Part shown: one piece after another, positions 1 through 11,100 of the stretch
Position numbering within the stretch: position 1 is the first letter of the stretch
Layout of the letters: each line of letters starts with the position of its first letter
DNA from: Liolophura sinensis
Lineage: Eukaryota; Mollusca; Polyplacophora; Chitonida; Chitonidae
Assembly: GCF_032854445.1 (NCBI RefSeq)
Contig: NC_088304.1
Location: 2,852,001 to 2,916,000, forward strand
Length of the DNA stretch: 64,000 bases
Reading direction: 5' to 3'
Translations under genes and position numbers: made by a program
Notes under the pieces: generated by a model
Told to the model about the DNA's origin: nothing
Seen by the model: the letters and a program-made list of their open reading frames with translations, nothing else
Database searches by the model: none

Positions 1-120
1 GGTGCTGATTCGGACAGCGATGATGAACTCGATGAAAAAAAGACGGGCAGACCCTCATTATTGTCAAAACAAGCTAATGTACGTCTAACTGTGCACACTC
101 AAGAAGACTCTATATTATAG
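1..120 (+). CDS. C-terminal exon of an unidentified gene (partial)
   Basis: The reading frame is open from the first base to a TAG at 118-120, giving 39 residues. It starts with an acidic serine/aspartate stretch (GADSDSDDELDEKK) and ends QEDSIL. The gene would begin upstream of the window and this would be its last coding exon, because no splice donor is needed before the stop. The final S-I-L fits a class I PDZ-binding motif (S/T-x-hydrophobic), as found at the tails of many channels, transporters and receptors, but so short a motif also arises by chance. No family is recognisable from 39 residues. The acidic bias and the clean stop favour coding; chance cannot be excluded. Confidence 0.45.
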   Translation, partial: GADSDSDDELDEKKTGRPSLLSKQANVRLTVHTQEDSIL

Positions 121-1394
121 TGATGATGACATTCCAAGGAATTGGCATGCTCTTGTATGACCATTGATATTATTATTTTTTAAATATTTATATCAGATTA
201 TGTTGTGTATGTTAGTGGGGTTACACGTTTCTGTCTAGTTTGCCTCATTATTTAATTTGCTGCAGAATTATATTGCATCATGGGCGTACGTAGGTTGGTG
301 ATATTACTATTATGTTGTTTTGTACACTTTTCAATATGTCGGAATTTTGCTTGACTGTTCAGGAAAAAAACCCTTAGAGTTTACCATGAGGACAAAAATG
401 TATATAACTTCACTTCGAGGTGTACTAAGTTAAGGTTTTAACAAATAATGGCCATGCTGAGATGAATTTTCGTCCGTTGGTTATATAGAGAAAAGCTGCG
501 CTAAAGCTGCCTTGACTGGTTGTAAATCGTCTGAGACGCTTATTAGTCTTACAAAAGTCATAGTTGTATTAGCCACTCTCTGTACTGACTTGTTCACGTT
601 CCGTTTTTTGTTCGCCCATTCGACCCTCGCTTGGCCTTCATCATTACGGGGATAGTGCAACGGCTGGTAAACCCGTATCAGTATGTTGCCATTGGATAGG
701 GTAGACAGTAAGTCATTGTAAGGTGCAGCTGCTAGATTTGTTTGAAATGTGGTTTGGACATGGGACAGTTTGCAAGTGCGTTGATATTTACTTGTAATTT
801 AAAAGAAAAGACAAGAAAGAAATAACCCTAATTCGTTTCGGAAGGGGGTTGGGAACTGACCAATATGGCCACATCAGTTTCGATTCTCATGTACTCGGAA
901 ACTTAATAAATTAAGTTTTAATCTGGAATTTTCGCGAGACCTTGACATACGCCATGTTAGGGAAACCGGAAACGCGATGTTACGTCACTCCACGCTCACA
1001 TATAGCTACAAGATAAAACAGGGATCGAGTTACGTTAGCAGAAACAGCTGTGCTGCAGAAAAAACTCGTACCTGATTGATATAAATTGCTGAGGAGGCGG
1101 CACTTTCGATTTTGTCAATGTACACGTTTTAGTTTACTTTAAACTATGATATCTAAGGTTTGCAAACATTACAAATATTAAAGCTTACGCTTTTTAAACC
1201 TTATGTTGGATAGTTTGTCGAAGCAATTAGTCATTTGGCATAGTGTTGTCTTTTCTTTTAATTATAGAGGAGTATATCATCTCGACTTTGATATACCGAT
1301 ATGAGCCGGGGTGCTGGGAAAATTTGCTGACGTAAAGCCGCAGAGATGTAAACGAGATATTTCGAGTTTGGGAAGATTTACAGGGTAGCTGTGG
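121..1394. other. Non-coding stretch, no gene seen
   Basis: This is AT-rich DNA with no convincing ORF or recognisable repeat. It probably includes the 3' UTR of the partial gene ending at 120. AATAAA occurs at about 904, but it is too far from the stop to be assigned with confidence. Confidence 0.4.
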
Positions 1395-1850
1395 TTGATG
1401 TATGTAAGAATCATGTATGTATGTATCATGTATGTGTGCTTGGGGTTTAACGTCATACTGTTTTGGTCATCTGACGATGAGGAGTCATTGTGTGTACACA
1501 TACTTTGCCCTGCGGTTGATGTGTGTATGTATTATGTATGTATGAATAGGGGTTTAACGCCGTACTTGTTTGGTCATATGATGATGAGTCATTGTGTGTA
1601 CACATACTTTGCCCTGCGGTTGATGTGTGTATGTATCATGTATGTATGAATAGGGGGTTAACGCCGTACTTGTTTTGGTCATATGATGATGATGAGTCAT
1701 TGTGTGTACACATACTTTGCCCTGCGGTTGATGTGTGCATGTATCATGTATGTATGAATAGGGGTTTAACGCCGTACTTGTTTTGGTCATATGACAACGA
1801 GGAGTCATTGTGTGTACACATACTTTGCCTTGTGGTTGATGATTTCATTT
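1395..1850. repeat. Tandem repeat, ~104-108 bp x4, built from a SINE tail
   Basis: There are four successive copies of a unit containing GGTTTAACGCCGTACTTG, a TGATGATGAGTCATTGTGTG segment and a short (GTAT)n run. Copies of the first motif start near 1443, 1551, 1656 and 1763. The same sequence, as TTTAACGTCGTACTC plus GACGAGGAGGAGTCATT, forms one end of the dispersed SINE-like element at 2414-2758. The array therefore looks like a local amplification of that element's end. ORFs in it on both strands are repeat artefacts. Confidence 0.75.
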
Positions 1851-2413
1851 TCATATCAATTTTCATTGATATGGTGCATGTTTTAATCAAAATATTTAGA
1901 TGGCATAACAACCATATATTTTATTGATTCACAAATTTTAATAAAAATGTAGAAAGCCATAGACCTGTAATTTTATTGGCATTGTATACATGATTTAATT
2001 AAAATTAGAAGGTGCTGGATTAGTATTTTACGCCATGTTCAAACTCACTATGCCTTGGTCGTTTTCGTTCGGTTCTCCTTTCTCCGTTCGGTCTAGATTT
2101 TTCTGGTTTCCTCATTTGACCTCGAAAACCATTTCACTTGGTGGTATCTCAAGTATCCGTTCCAATGTTACCAGTATTGTGACATAGAAGTCATAATCAT
2201 TCGTCTATTTTATCACAACTTTATGAAGGCATCCTATGGAAGAGGGAATACCACTTCGCCAAGGAGAAACACCCATATTTTTCTTCATTTCGGCTTTCCC
2301 ATAACACCACTTAAACACAACTGCTAACGTATTCACAAGTGGTTTTTTTCGTATTTTGCGACAAGGAATTGGTGTTGCTGACAAGAATTGCCTGCCTTCA
2401 CACTCTGACAGTA

Positions 2414-2758
2414 ATTGTCATCTTTGTATGAATGAATGAATGAATGCTTGGGATTTAACGTCGTACTCAATAATTTTTGTGTCATATGACGAGGAGGAGT
2501 CATTAGTTTGTGTACAAAAATTGTGTCTTCATGCCGCCAAAGTGCTGTCACCACTGAGTATCATGCCGAAGACACCAGAAATGAAATCCGGCCCCCACTA
2601 AGTTGCCATTATAATAGCCACGAGTAACCAGTCCTGTTTCCTTGATCTAACCTCTCAGTGCTGAGCGCCAAGCGAGGCAGCAACAAGAACCATTTTAAAG
2701 TCTGTGGTATGACCAATCCGGGTTTGAACCCGGGTCTCCCGACTTAGTGTCATGGATA
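2414..2758 (-). mobile_element. tRNA-derived SINE, family B, minus orientation
   Basis: The right end, read on the minus strand, contains GGGTTCAAACCCGGATT, which resembles a Pol III B box within a tRNA-like head. The left end is a (GAAT)n tail next to TTTAACGTCGTACTC. Related pieces lie at 20095-20285, 28160-28425 and 58027-58165. The shared body motif is AGCGCCAAGCGAGGCAG followed by AAAGTCTGTGG. No target-site duplication was identified. Confidence 0.55.
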
Positions 2759-2970
2759 GAAATGGCTAACAACTAATACAGGTAAAAGTTGGCTGATAAA
2801 ATATTCTCTAGAAATCTATAAGTCGCGAATAGTTTTGCTAATATTATTCTTAGATTATTTCCATATCTAATTATCACTTGCCAAAACACCACGCTTTCGC
2901 CTCTACACATACACACACGTACTTTGATCGAAACGTGGGAAACTCTCAACAACCTCTGGGTTCAGCTGGA

Positions 2971-3042
2971 AGTCGTCATATCAGTGAAATATTCTTGAAT
3001 ACAGCGTAAACACCAATGAAATAAATATACAAATAAATAAAT
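2971..3042 (+). mobile_element. 3' remnant of SINE family A
   Basis: Only the tail remains: AGTGAAATATTCTTGAATAC, then a degraded CACCAATGAAATAAATA and an AAATAAATAAAT end. Confidence 0.7.
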
Positions 3043-3579
3043 CTTTCGGCTTTGAAAAATGTTTTATTTAAATATCTGACTCGTACATCTCCATTACATT
3101 TGATATCTTCAAAATTTTAAATTATTGCAGGAATGATTTCCTGACAAGTGCCAGCGAGTTGCTTAAAGGTTGAATGAAACGGACGAGAAGTATGACCGTA
3201 ACAAATCCACCTTTAATATGAAAGCGCCTCGGCTTGACTAGGCCGCCACATCTGAGTCATTACGACACGAGGGACAGTTTCAGTTTTGACACTACAATAT
3301 ACCTTGCGCCTTTCCAACATTATTGAAAACTCTTGACAGTTTCTCTTTGCAAGATTCTGTCCTAATTACTTTCTGAGTTCCTAGATGGTCTGTGTTATAC
3401 GTCGTTTTGGGAAATGGCCTTGCGGTTATTGATCTGGAATGTTCAGTTTGATTAATGGCTGGTATACGAATGTCAGCCCAAAGATTCCCTCAGATCTAGT
3501 TAGCGGCAAGTCTGGTTAGGTAGCGATAGTTCGATTCGACACTGGTGAGCTTGGTTGTTCAGATTTGTGCATTGTCTAT

Positions 3580-3712
3580 ACCGGGGCGGTTTCATGAAGC
3601 TCACTTAGCTAAGTAAGCCCTTAACTACCGTGACAACGTACGTTGTAGAGATATACAGTGTACTTAGCTAAGGGCAACTTAACGTTAAGTAAGGTTCATG
3701 GACCCGGTCCCA
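3580..3712. mobile_element. Short palindromic MITE-like element
   Basis: The left end reads GGCGGTTTCATGAAGCTCAC and the right end, read in reverse, GACCGGGTCCATGAACCTTA, so the ends are imperfect inverted repeats. The interior holds two inverted-type ACTTAGCTAAG motifs. There is no coding capacity. The superfamily is unknown. Confidence 0.45.
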
Positions 3713-3715
3713 GGT

Positions 3716-6700
3716 AATAATTTACGTTCATCCCTTTCCGCCGTTTCTTACCTTCTGCTAGATGGGTTGTCGAAAACAGCTTGTCTGTTTCTTTTGAATC
3801 GCGGAGAACAACTTGGCTATTTCGTTTTGCTGAGAACAAAATACTATTTCATCTGTGAAAACATGAAAACAACTTGCTATTTCTTTTTAATGGCTGAAAC
3901 CAGCTTGCTGTTTCATTTGTATTCATGAGTATAGCTTAATATTGCATGTAAATATCTGAGAAATTGTTACTTAATTTGAATGCCTAAGGTCCGGATCTAG
4001 GAAGTTCTTAACGGATGCATCATCACTACGAGAGGCCATATGGAGTATTGTCCCTTTGTTTAGTACGTGATTTGTACATTCATCTGTGGCGAAGGTTTGT
4101 GCTGTCGAAATGCATTCTATTTTTTTAAAAAAGGTTTGACTTTGCCACACATGTTGTGACATGTTCGATCATCCGAAAACAACATTTCATTTTTATATGT
4201 TCATTTCTTTTGTACACATATGCTCATAAAGTCTAATACGCTATTTTATTTGACATTCGCCAACATTTCGCTCGTTAGTAGTCATTAAATTGTGTTGATC
4301 ACTTTCATCTTACGTATTTTCGATGAATACACTAGAATAGAGATAATGCTATACACAAGTATAAGTATCGTCACTGTGATACCTTGATCCACTTCACTTA
4401 TATTTGTTTTACTTGACTGGTGCTCCACGCCATAATCAGGAATGTATTATACGGACAGCGCTCAAGGAAACCACCGTACAATATAGGCCTACCTGAGAGA
4501 GCTCCTGACGTGAGGCCACAGCCAGACAAACAATGTACTGGATATAGTTGCTGACATACAATTAATGCATAGGGAGGGTAAAGAGGGGTAAACCAAGAAA
4601 ATCTGGTCACACATTACCTGTGGAATACGTTCAGTTTGTCAGGGTTTTATTATAACATTTGATGACAATTCTTAAATTATGGTATAGCACATTCAGACGA
4701 ACATAACAAACGAGTCAATATTTACAGTAGCTTGGTCATATAGCGCCCTGTTTACACGAAATCTCGAAATCCGAGAGATTAAAATGATAGCAAATCATCT
4801 TAGCACACATAATGGTTAATATTTTTATATATTAATACAGATTAAAATATATGTTAACCTGATATATGTATAACATTCGCTGGAAAATAAAGGATTTTTT
4901 AAATAAATATCCATTTAGGCATTAATTACACCAAGTGAATATAGGCTTATGTATTGTCATGGAAGTAGCGCTATAATGATTTCTTAATATATATTTCATT
5001 AAAACTAATACGTTAAGACAACTATTTTCTAATGAACTTTTCTGAGCTACTAACTCAGGTTAGATAATCAAATTTTCGGAACTATCTCTGCTGAGGTCTT
5101 CGAAGTGTTTCGGTTTCACTTTCGTTTTTATCCTTAAACGATTGCCTACTATGCACATGGACAGTCTACAGATACAGCGTGTTGCAAGTAACACTGTAGA
5201 GTTAAAACAAGACAAAACATAAAAATGAAGTGAGCATCAAAAGAAAGACCGTTAGAACACTATCCAAAATAAGTTCATTCATATTTTTTAATTTTTACCT
5301 TTTGTTAACTGAAGTAAATGTTTGGGGTGTAAGATAGAGACTCGGAGGGCCATACTAATACTGTATGCCTCCCTTGAGTTTATTCCCTCTTTTCTCTGAC
5401 CCGAAACTAGGTACTTGTATTGATTGTGAAGATTTGATTGTGACATGCAAAGTCACACATTACATGAGTGAACTTTACAAGAAGCTTATTTAAACCTGAA
5501 TAAATAAATCTAGAAAAAGTTATTGCTACACCCCATATCAAAATGACATTCAATACAGTGGCAAAAATCTAAGATAAAATAAGTATTCCCTATTTTTCTT
5601 TATTTTTTTAGACACCTGGTCTACTCATTTTAGCCAATATACATGTATATGTAAATGTAGCAGGAATATTGAGTTTCTTTTTTCTCACCTCATTGGACAA
5701 TCTAATGAACAACGTACTCATATCTATAATTTTTCCAAAAGACTGGTAAAGAAATGTAATATTCTACTTTCATCACTACAAATATCTGTTCCAAAAATTA
5801 GAAGAATTAGGGTAGGCATTTTCAGCTACAGTTTTTAGCTCTCTTTCTGCTGACCGCAACATTTAGGTTCCATAAAGTTCCAATGACATTCGAAGACAGA
5901 ATAGTATAATATCTTATAAGGCACAAATTAACAAAAGTCACACTTAGTAAATCATACAGTTAAATACATGGATAGGAGCTTAGAAAGGTCACCATATTAC
6001 AGCTAAGAAATGATCAATATTTCAGCCGTACGAAAATGTAGCATATTTGGGTCTTCTTAGCGTATGTCCTTAGACCAGTTAGGCACCACTTCGGTATGGG
6101 AAAAAAATATCAAGGGAATTCGACTTTAAACAAGGCCTATTTTGTCATTGCCTTTAAAATATTTCTCCTACCCTAATATCCTACCCTAAAGACTTAACCA
6201 GTTACATGGGCAATAAAACAATATACAGGTAATAATAAAAACAATTAACGTTTATGATTCAATTTCAGTTTCAAAACCAACTATCCATTTCCATATGGGC
6301 TATTAGCCAAGGGAAACAACTCTCTGTTCACAAAACGAGTTATTCAGTGCTGAAATGTTCGTTAATTGATTATGAAAAGTAAATACTAAAACCGTAAATA
6401 CTAATGCTGTTTTTTGACTGTAGTCTGGCTAGCCGTAATGGACACTGGATCGTGAGGTGACATGTGACGGAGAAATTGAAGCCATGATTTTCAGGTTAAT
6501 AGTCGGCCTTACCTCGCGTATTCCTTACTTTATAAAGAAATCTTGAACAACGCTGAGGTCACTGAGTCACGGTGATCAGGCAGGAAGTGATGTCATAAAA
6601 CACAACAACTCTGTCTCTACTTTTGTTCCTACCAATGCTTTACACACATGCACTTTCTTTATCTAATGTACAACACAATTTTAACCAAAGCCGTCAACAA

Positions 6701-7034
6701 TTCTGTTGACGAATGCTGATTAAATAGACCCGCGAGAGGACGCAAGAGGTGCGGCTAAGCTTAAACAAGCCTATGTGGGTCTCACAAGCTCCAAAGGTCT
6801 GCTTGTCTAGTGGTGGCAGTCATGTAAAGCGAGCGTAGAGAGTGGATCATGCGCTGCAAGGAGTATGTTTCCTTAGTACGTCTTATTATAACACGTCGTG
6901 TTGTAATACGTGAACATTCGAGGAAATGAACATCGGATACATAGGCCAATGCAGCCAGTTGGCTACAAGAGATGTAAGATTTACAAGGGCGTGAATAAAG
7001 ATCTTCAAATCTTCCAGTTACACTGGTAAAAAAT
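3716..7034. other. Non-coding stretch, no gene seen
   Basis: This is AT-rich DNA. Short ORFs (for example 3698-3928 and 6782-7039) have no recognisable motif, no splice context and no compositional bias. No repeat family stood out. Confidence 0.4.
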
Positions 7035-7607
7035 TCCATATCCTTCTAGTGTTTTCCTCTAATTTTCCATATCTTTTCAGTGTTTTCGTCTAGATTTCCA
7101 TATCCTTCCCATGTCTTCTTCTAGATTTCCATATCCTTCCGGTATTTTCATCTAGGTTTCCATATCCTTCCAGTATCTTCGTCAAGATTTCCATATCCTT
7201 CCAGTGTTTTCGTTTAGATTTCATATCATTCCATTGTTTTAATCTAGATTTGAAATATCCTTTCAGTGTTTTCTTCTAGATTTCCATATCTTTCCAGTGC
7301 ATCCATGTAGATTTCCATATCCTTCGGGTGTTTTCGTCTAGATTTCCATATCCTTCCAGTATTTTCTTCTAGATTTCCATATCCTTCGGGTGTTTTCATC
7401 TAGATTTCCATATCCTTCGGGTGTTTTCGTTTAGATTTCATATCATTTCATTGTTTTAATCTAGATTTAAAATATCCTTCCAGTGCATCCATGTAGATTT
7501 CCATATCCTTCCAGTGTTTTCTTCTAGATTTTCATATCCTTCGGGTGTTTTCATCTAGATTTCCATATCCTTCGGGTGTTTTCATCTAGATTTTCATATC
7601 CTTCCAG
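7035..7607. repeat. Minisatellite, 31-bp unit, ~18 copies
   Basis: The unit is AGATTTCCATATCCTTC followed by (C/G)(A/G)G and TGTTTTCGTCT. Copies differ mainly at CCAG versus CGGG and by small indels. It lies about 290 bp beyond the stop codon of the minus-strand gene at 7898-12474, so it may be in that gene's 3' flank. Confidence 0.85.
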
Positions 7608-7897
7608 GGATTTTATCAGAGCAAAACAACTGAAGCGTCGGGAGAAAACCGAAGCAACATACATAGAACTCTTACTTTGTTCTGATAGAGAAAAGAACAA
7701 AATTGCCAAATAGCCTTTCGTTTGACTAACAGTCAATAGGTACCGTAAGAAGATATTATGTGGACTAAATACGCAGTATGCTCAACTTTATGACGATAAA
7801 GCTATCAAAACCGAAATATTCCTTATGGGAATAATAATTTGTAGTCTGTACATAAATTTGTTTTTCTCAGAAGAAATGCATCGCATTCTACGCACTC

Positions 7898-8138
7898 CTA
7901 GTAAGCGAAGGCGTATTTCTTAAAATTAAAGTTTACACCCTGTTTCTTTTGAAGTTGCATTCGCTTTGCGTGGATGACTTCTGACATCCATTCTTTGTGA
8001 ATGGTGTAAGTGGCCGGCCGAGACGGTATGGTGTTCAGGAAAAATGTCTGCCAATTCTCCATGTGACCGCCAGGGGGCTCTGGTGGGATGACGGGCTCAT
8101 CGCACGTAACCGTATAGGTTAGACGCTTACTAGTTCTC
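7898..8138 (-). CDS. Unnamed gene, exon 3 (last coding exon)
   Basis: This exon encodes residue 327 (split codon) to 406 and the stop. The acceptor is TTTTGCAG just above 8138, and one exon base completes the lysine codon. The frame is uninterrupted and ends in TAG. The exon is in no listed ORF because it lacks an early ATG, yet its composition and splice fit are clearly coding. Confidence 0.8.
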
Positions 8139-11100
8139 CTGCAAAAATAAAACTTAATATTGAAGAAACAATAATATCTGAAGGAGTAATTTCTTCATAC
8201 AGCACGTATTTAGAAGCTAGAAGTACGTTACTTTGTTTCAGAAAACTGAATTTATTAGATTTATTTATTTGATGGGTGTTTTACGCCGTACTCAAGAATA
8301 TTTCACTTATACGACGGCGGCCAGCATTACGGTGGGTGGAAACCGGGCAGAGCCCGGGGAAAACCCACGACCATCCGCAGGTTGCTGGTAGACCTTCCCA
8401 CGTACGGGCGGAGAGGAAGCCAGCACGAGCTGGACTTGAACTCACAGCGACCGCATTGGTGAGAGATTGCTGGGTCATCACGCTGCGTTAGCGCGCTAAC
8501 CGACTGAGCCACGAAGGCTCCTCCGAAAACTGAATGTGATTTAAACTTTTTTTTTTGAACCATGGTGCTAGAATTGGCTATCTGCTGTAATTCTTCAGCT
8601 TGTTCATATGTTTGCAACGTGTTTACACGGACATATGCTGAAGCAATTATTCTATGTGGATTAATAAAATTGTACTTTTTGTGAATGGCCAATTCAACAA
8701 CTGTAATTTTGCAGTTTTGCCAGCAAAATCAATTAATAAATGTGCATAAATTGCTCTGAAAGTTGCTCTTTTATAACCCAAAATTCCGGATTCATACACA
8801 AGGCTACTAGTAGATCGTAAGTGGGCGTTTCAAGCCGCCTGTTAGGCCAAGTTTGAATCTCTTAAACCCATTAAATAATGTCAACGTGGAAGTGCCTGAA
8901 GCTGAAAGGTTAAACTCACTTGAGGCCGTACGGATCTCCGTGTATTTCAGCTCGCCAACCGTATTTCTCCAGGGCCTCGTCATACTCGTCTTTAGAGGTA
9001 TCCGCCTCATCCTCGGAGTCACTATCGTCCCCAGGGTCCTCCAGGGAGAGATCAGCGATGTTAGGGGTCGGGTTCTGAGGTCGACTCTGCGCACTCTCCG
9101 TGCAAGTGACCCCAGGCTCGGCGGAATGAGTCTCCCGTTTGGGAACGGGAGTTAAAGACGTTGTCTTGACCGCGGGTGAGGTTTGTGGGCGCTCAGAATC
9201 AGGAAACTGTACTCTTGGCATGGACCGACGAGGTCGTGCAGACTGAACGGGTCTTTGTCGGGGTGCCCAAGGTGTCGGGGCCCGAGCGGTGGGCTGTATG
9301 TGAGTGGGCGGGGCACTCTTGATGCGGTTGGGTCGCCGTTTAAGCTCTTCCCTGGAGACAAGAGGGCTCCTAAAATTGACCCGGTGGGGGACCGGTTGAG
9401 TCCGAGGCCCTTCGGGGGTCAGCAAGCACTGCCTGAGCTCTTCTGTTGAATCGTACCTGGGAGGCGGCCAGAAGAATTTTGGGTACTTCACCCCCTGGGG
9501 CTGGTGGATTTTCTCCGGGCTAACTGTGATCGGAGTAGCCTCTGTTTTCGTCGGCTTATCCCAGACCTCTTTTGGAGTCGGGATAGGGCTGGACTTGACT
9601 CTGGGCGCTGGTTTAATGACCAAGAATGGGGACCCTTGCTCCAAGTCGACCTGTCCCCGTTGTCGGGCTGCACTCTGTGATCCCCTAGGGGGCGCGGGTG
9701 TATACCTGACATCTGGCCCAGGTGGATCCTTTAATCCTAGCGATATAGTCGGTTTAGGAGGGGTTACCTGTCCGCTGTGGTACTTGGAATTCTGAAACCG
9801 GAACATGCATTCCAGTTCTGAAAAGAAAGACGAGGCTTTCATCAATTCCCAAAAATTCTGGAGGACGACAGACAAGGCTCCTTCCCTGTGTTTTGTTTTT
9901 GTTGTTATTTTTATACGTTTTCATGTTGCGATGTTGAATTCTAGGACAGGACTACAGTGCGCTTTTGTGCAATCATTGTACAGGCACTAATATATCATGT
10001 ACTCAACTTTCTGGTCATTACACATACTACTGGACAAAATATAAAGTATTATAGACCCGATTGAGATTTATTCCAACTGTTCATTTAAATTATTAAATAG
10101 TAGCAACTTAAATGACCCCTACAGCACCGTCGCTAAAAGCAGCCGAGCAGTAGGTGAAACTGTTATTAACAGTTGTGTTAAAAGAGGCTTTTAATCATTG
10201 GTAGGAATGCCCTGCCTTAAGGTGGATTTAACGTTCCAATTGTAGAAGGGACCTCGATGGAACAATGAAATTTACCATTGGGGATGTTGTGGTATCGGGC
10301 CTAATTTCGGTACACGTTGTTTGCCGATTTAATGTTCCAATTCTAGAAGGGACCTCGATGGGACAATGAGACTTACCATAAGGGTTGTTATGGTATCGGG
10401 CGGCATTTCGGCACTCGTCGTTCGCCGATTTAAAGTTTTGATGTAGAAAGGACCTCGATGGGACAATGAGACTTACCACAGGGGTTGTTGTGGTATCCAG
10501 CGCCATTTCGGCACACGTCGTTTGCCGATTTAACGTTCTGATTGTAGAAAGGACCTCTATGGGACAATGAGACTTACCATAGGAGTTGTTGTGGTATCCA
10601 GCGGCATTTCGGCACACATCGTTTGCCGATTTAACGTTCTGATTGTAGAAGGGACAATGAGACTTACCATAAGGGTTGTTGTGGTATCCAGCGACATTTC
10701 GGCACACATCGTTTGCCGATTTAACATTTTGATTGTAGAAGGGAAAATGAGACTTACCATAAGAGTTGTTGTCGTTTCGGGCAGCATTTCTGCACACGTC
10801 GTTTGCCGATTTAACGTTCTCATTGTAGAAAGGACCTCGATGGGACAATGAGACTTACCATACGGGTTGCTGTGGTATCGGGCGGCATTTCGGCACACGT
10901 CCTACGCCGATTTACCGTTCCGATTGTAGAAAGGACCTCGATGGGACAAGGAGACTTAACATAGGGGTTGTTGTGGTATCCAGCGGCATTTCGGCACACA
11001 TCATTTGTCGATTTAACGTTCTGATTGTAGATGGGACAATGAGACTTACCATAGGGGTTGTTGTGGTATCCAACGGCATTTCGACACACGTGGTTTGCCG

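Noticed and set aside
8327-8692. 121-codon minus-strand ORF and the other SAVSSSPARAGFLS-type ORFs
   Set aside because: They recur wherever family A SINEs occur and are translations of the SINE body.
8916-8918. TGA as the real end of the unnamed protein
   Set aside because: CTCAA|GTGAGT just before it is a strong donor, and the exon at 7898-8138 continues in the exact phase with a conserved-looking sequence.
10228-10848. 206-codon minus-strand ORF as a separate repeat protein gene
   Set aside because: The units have donors and mixed 90/101-bp lengths that break the frame; it is better explained as amplified exon 1 plus intron.
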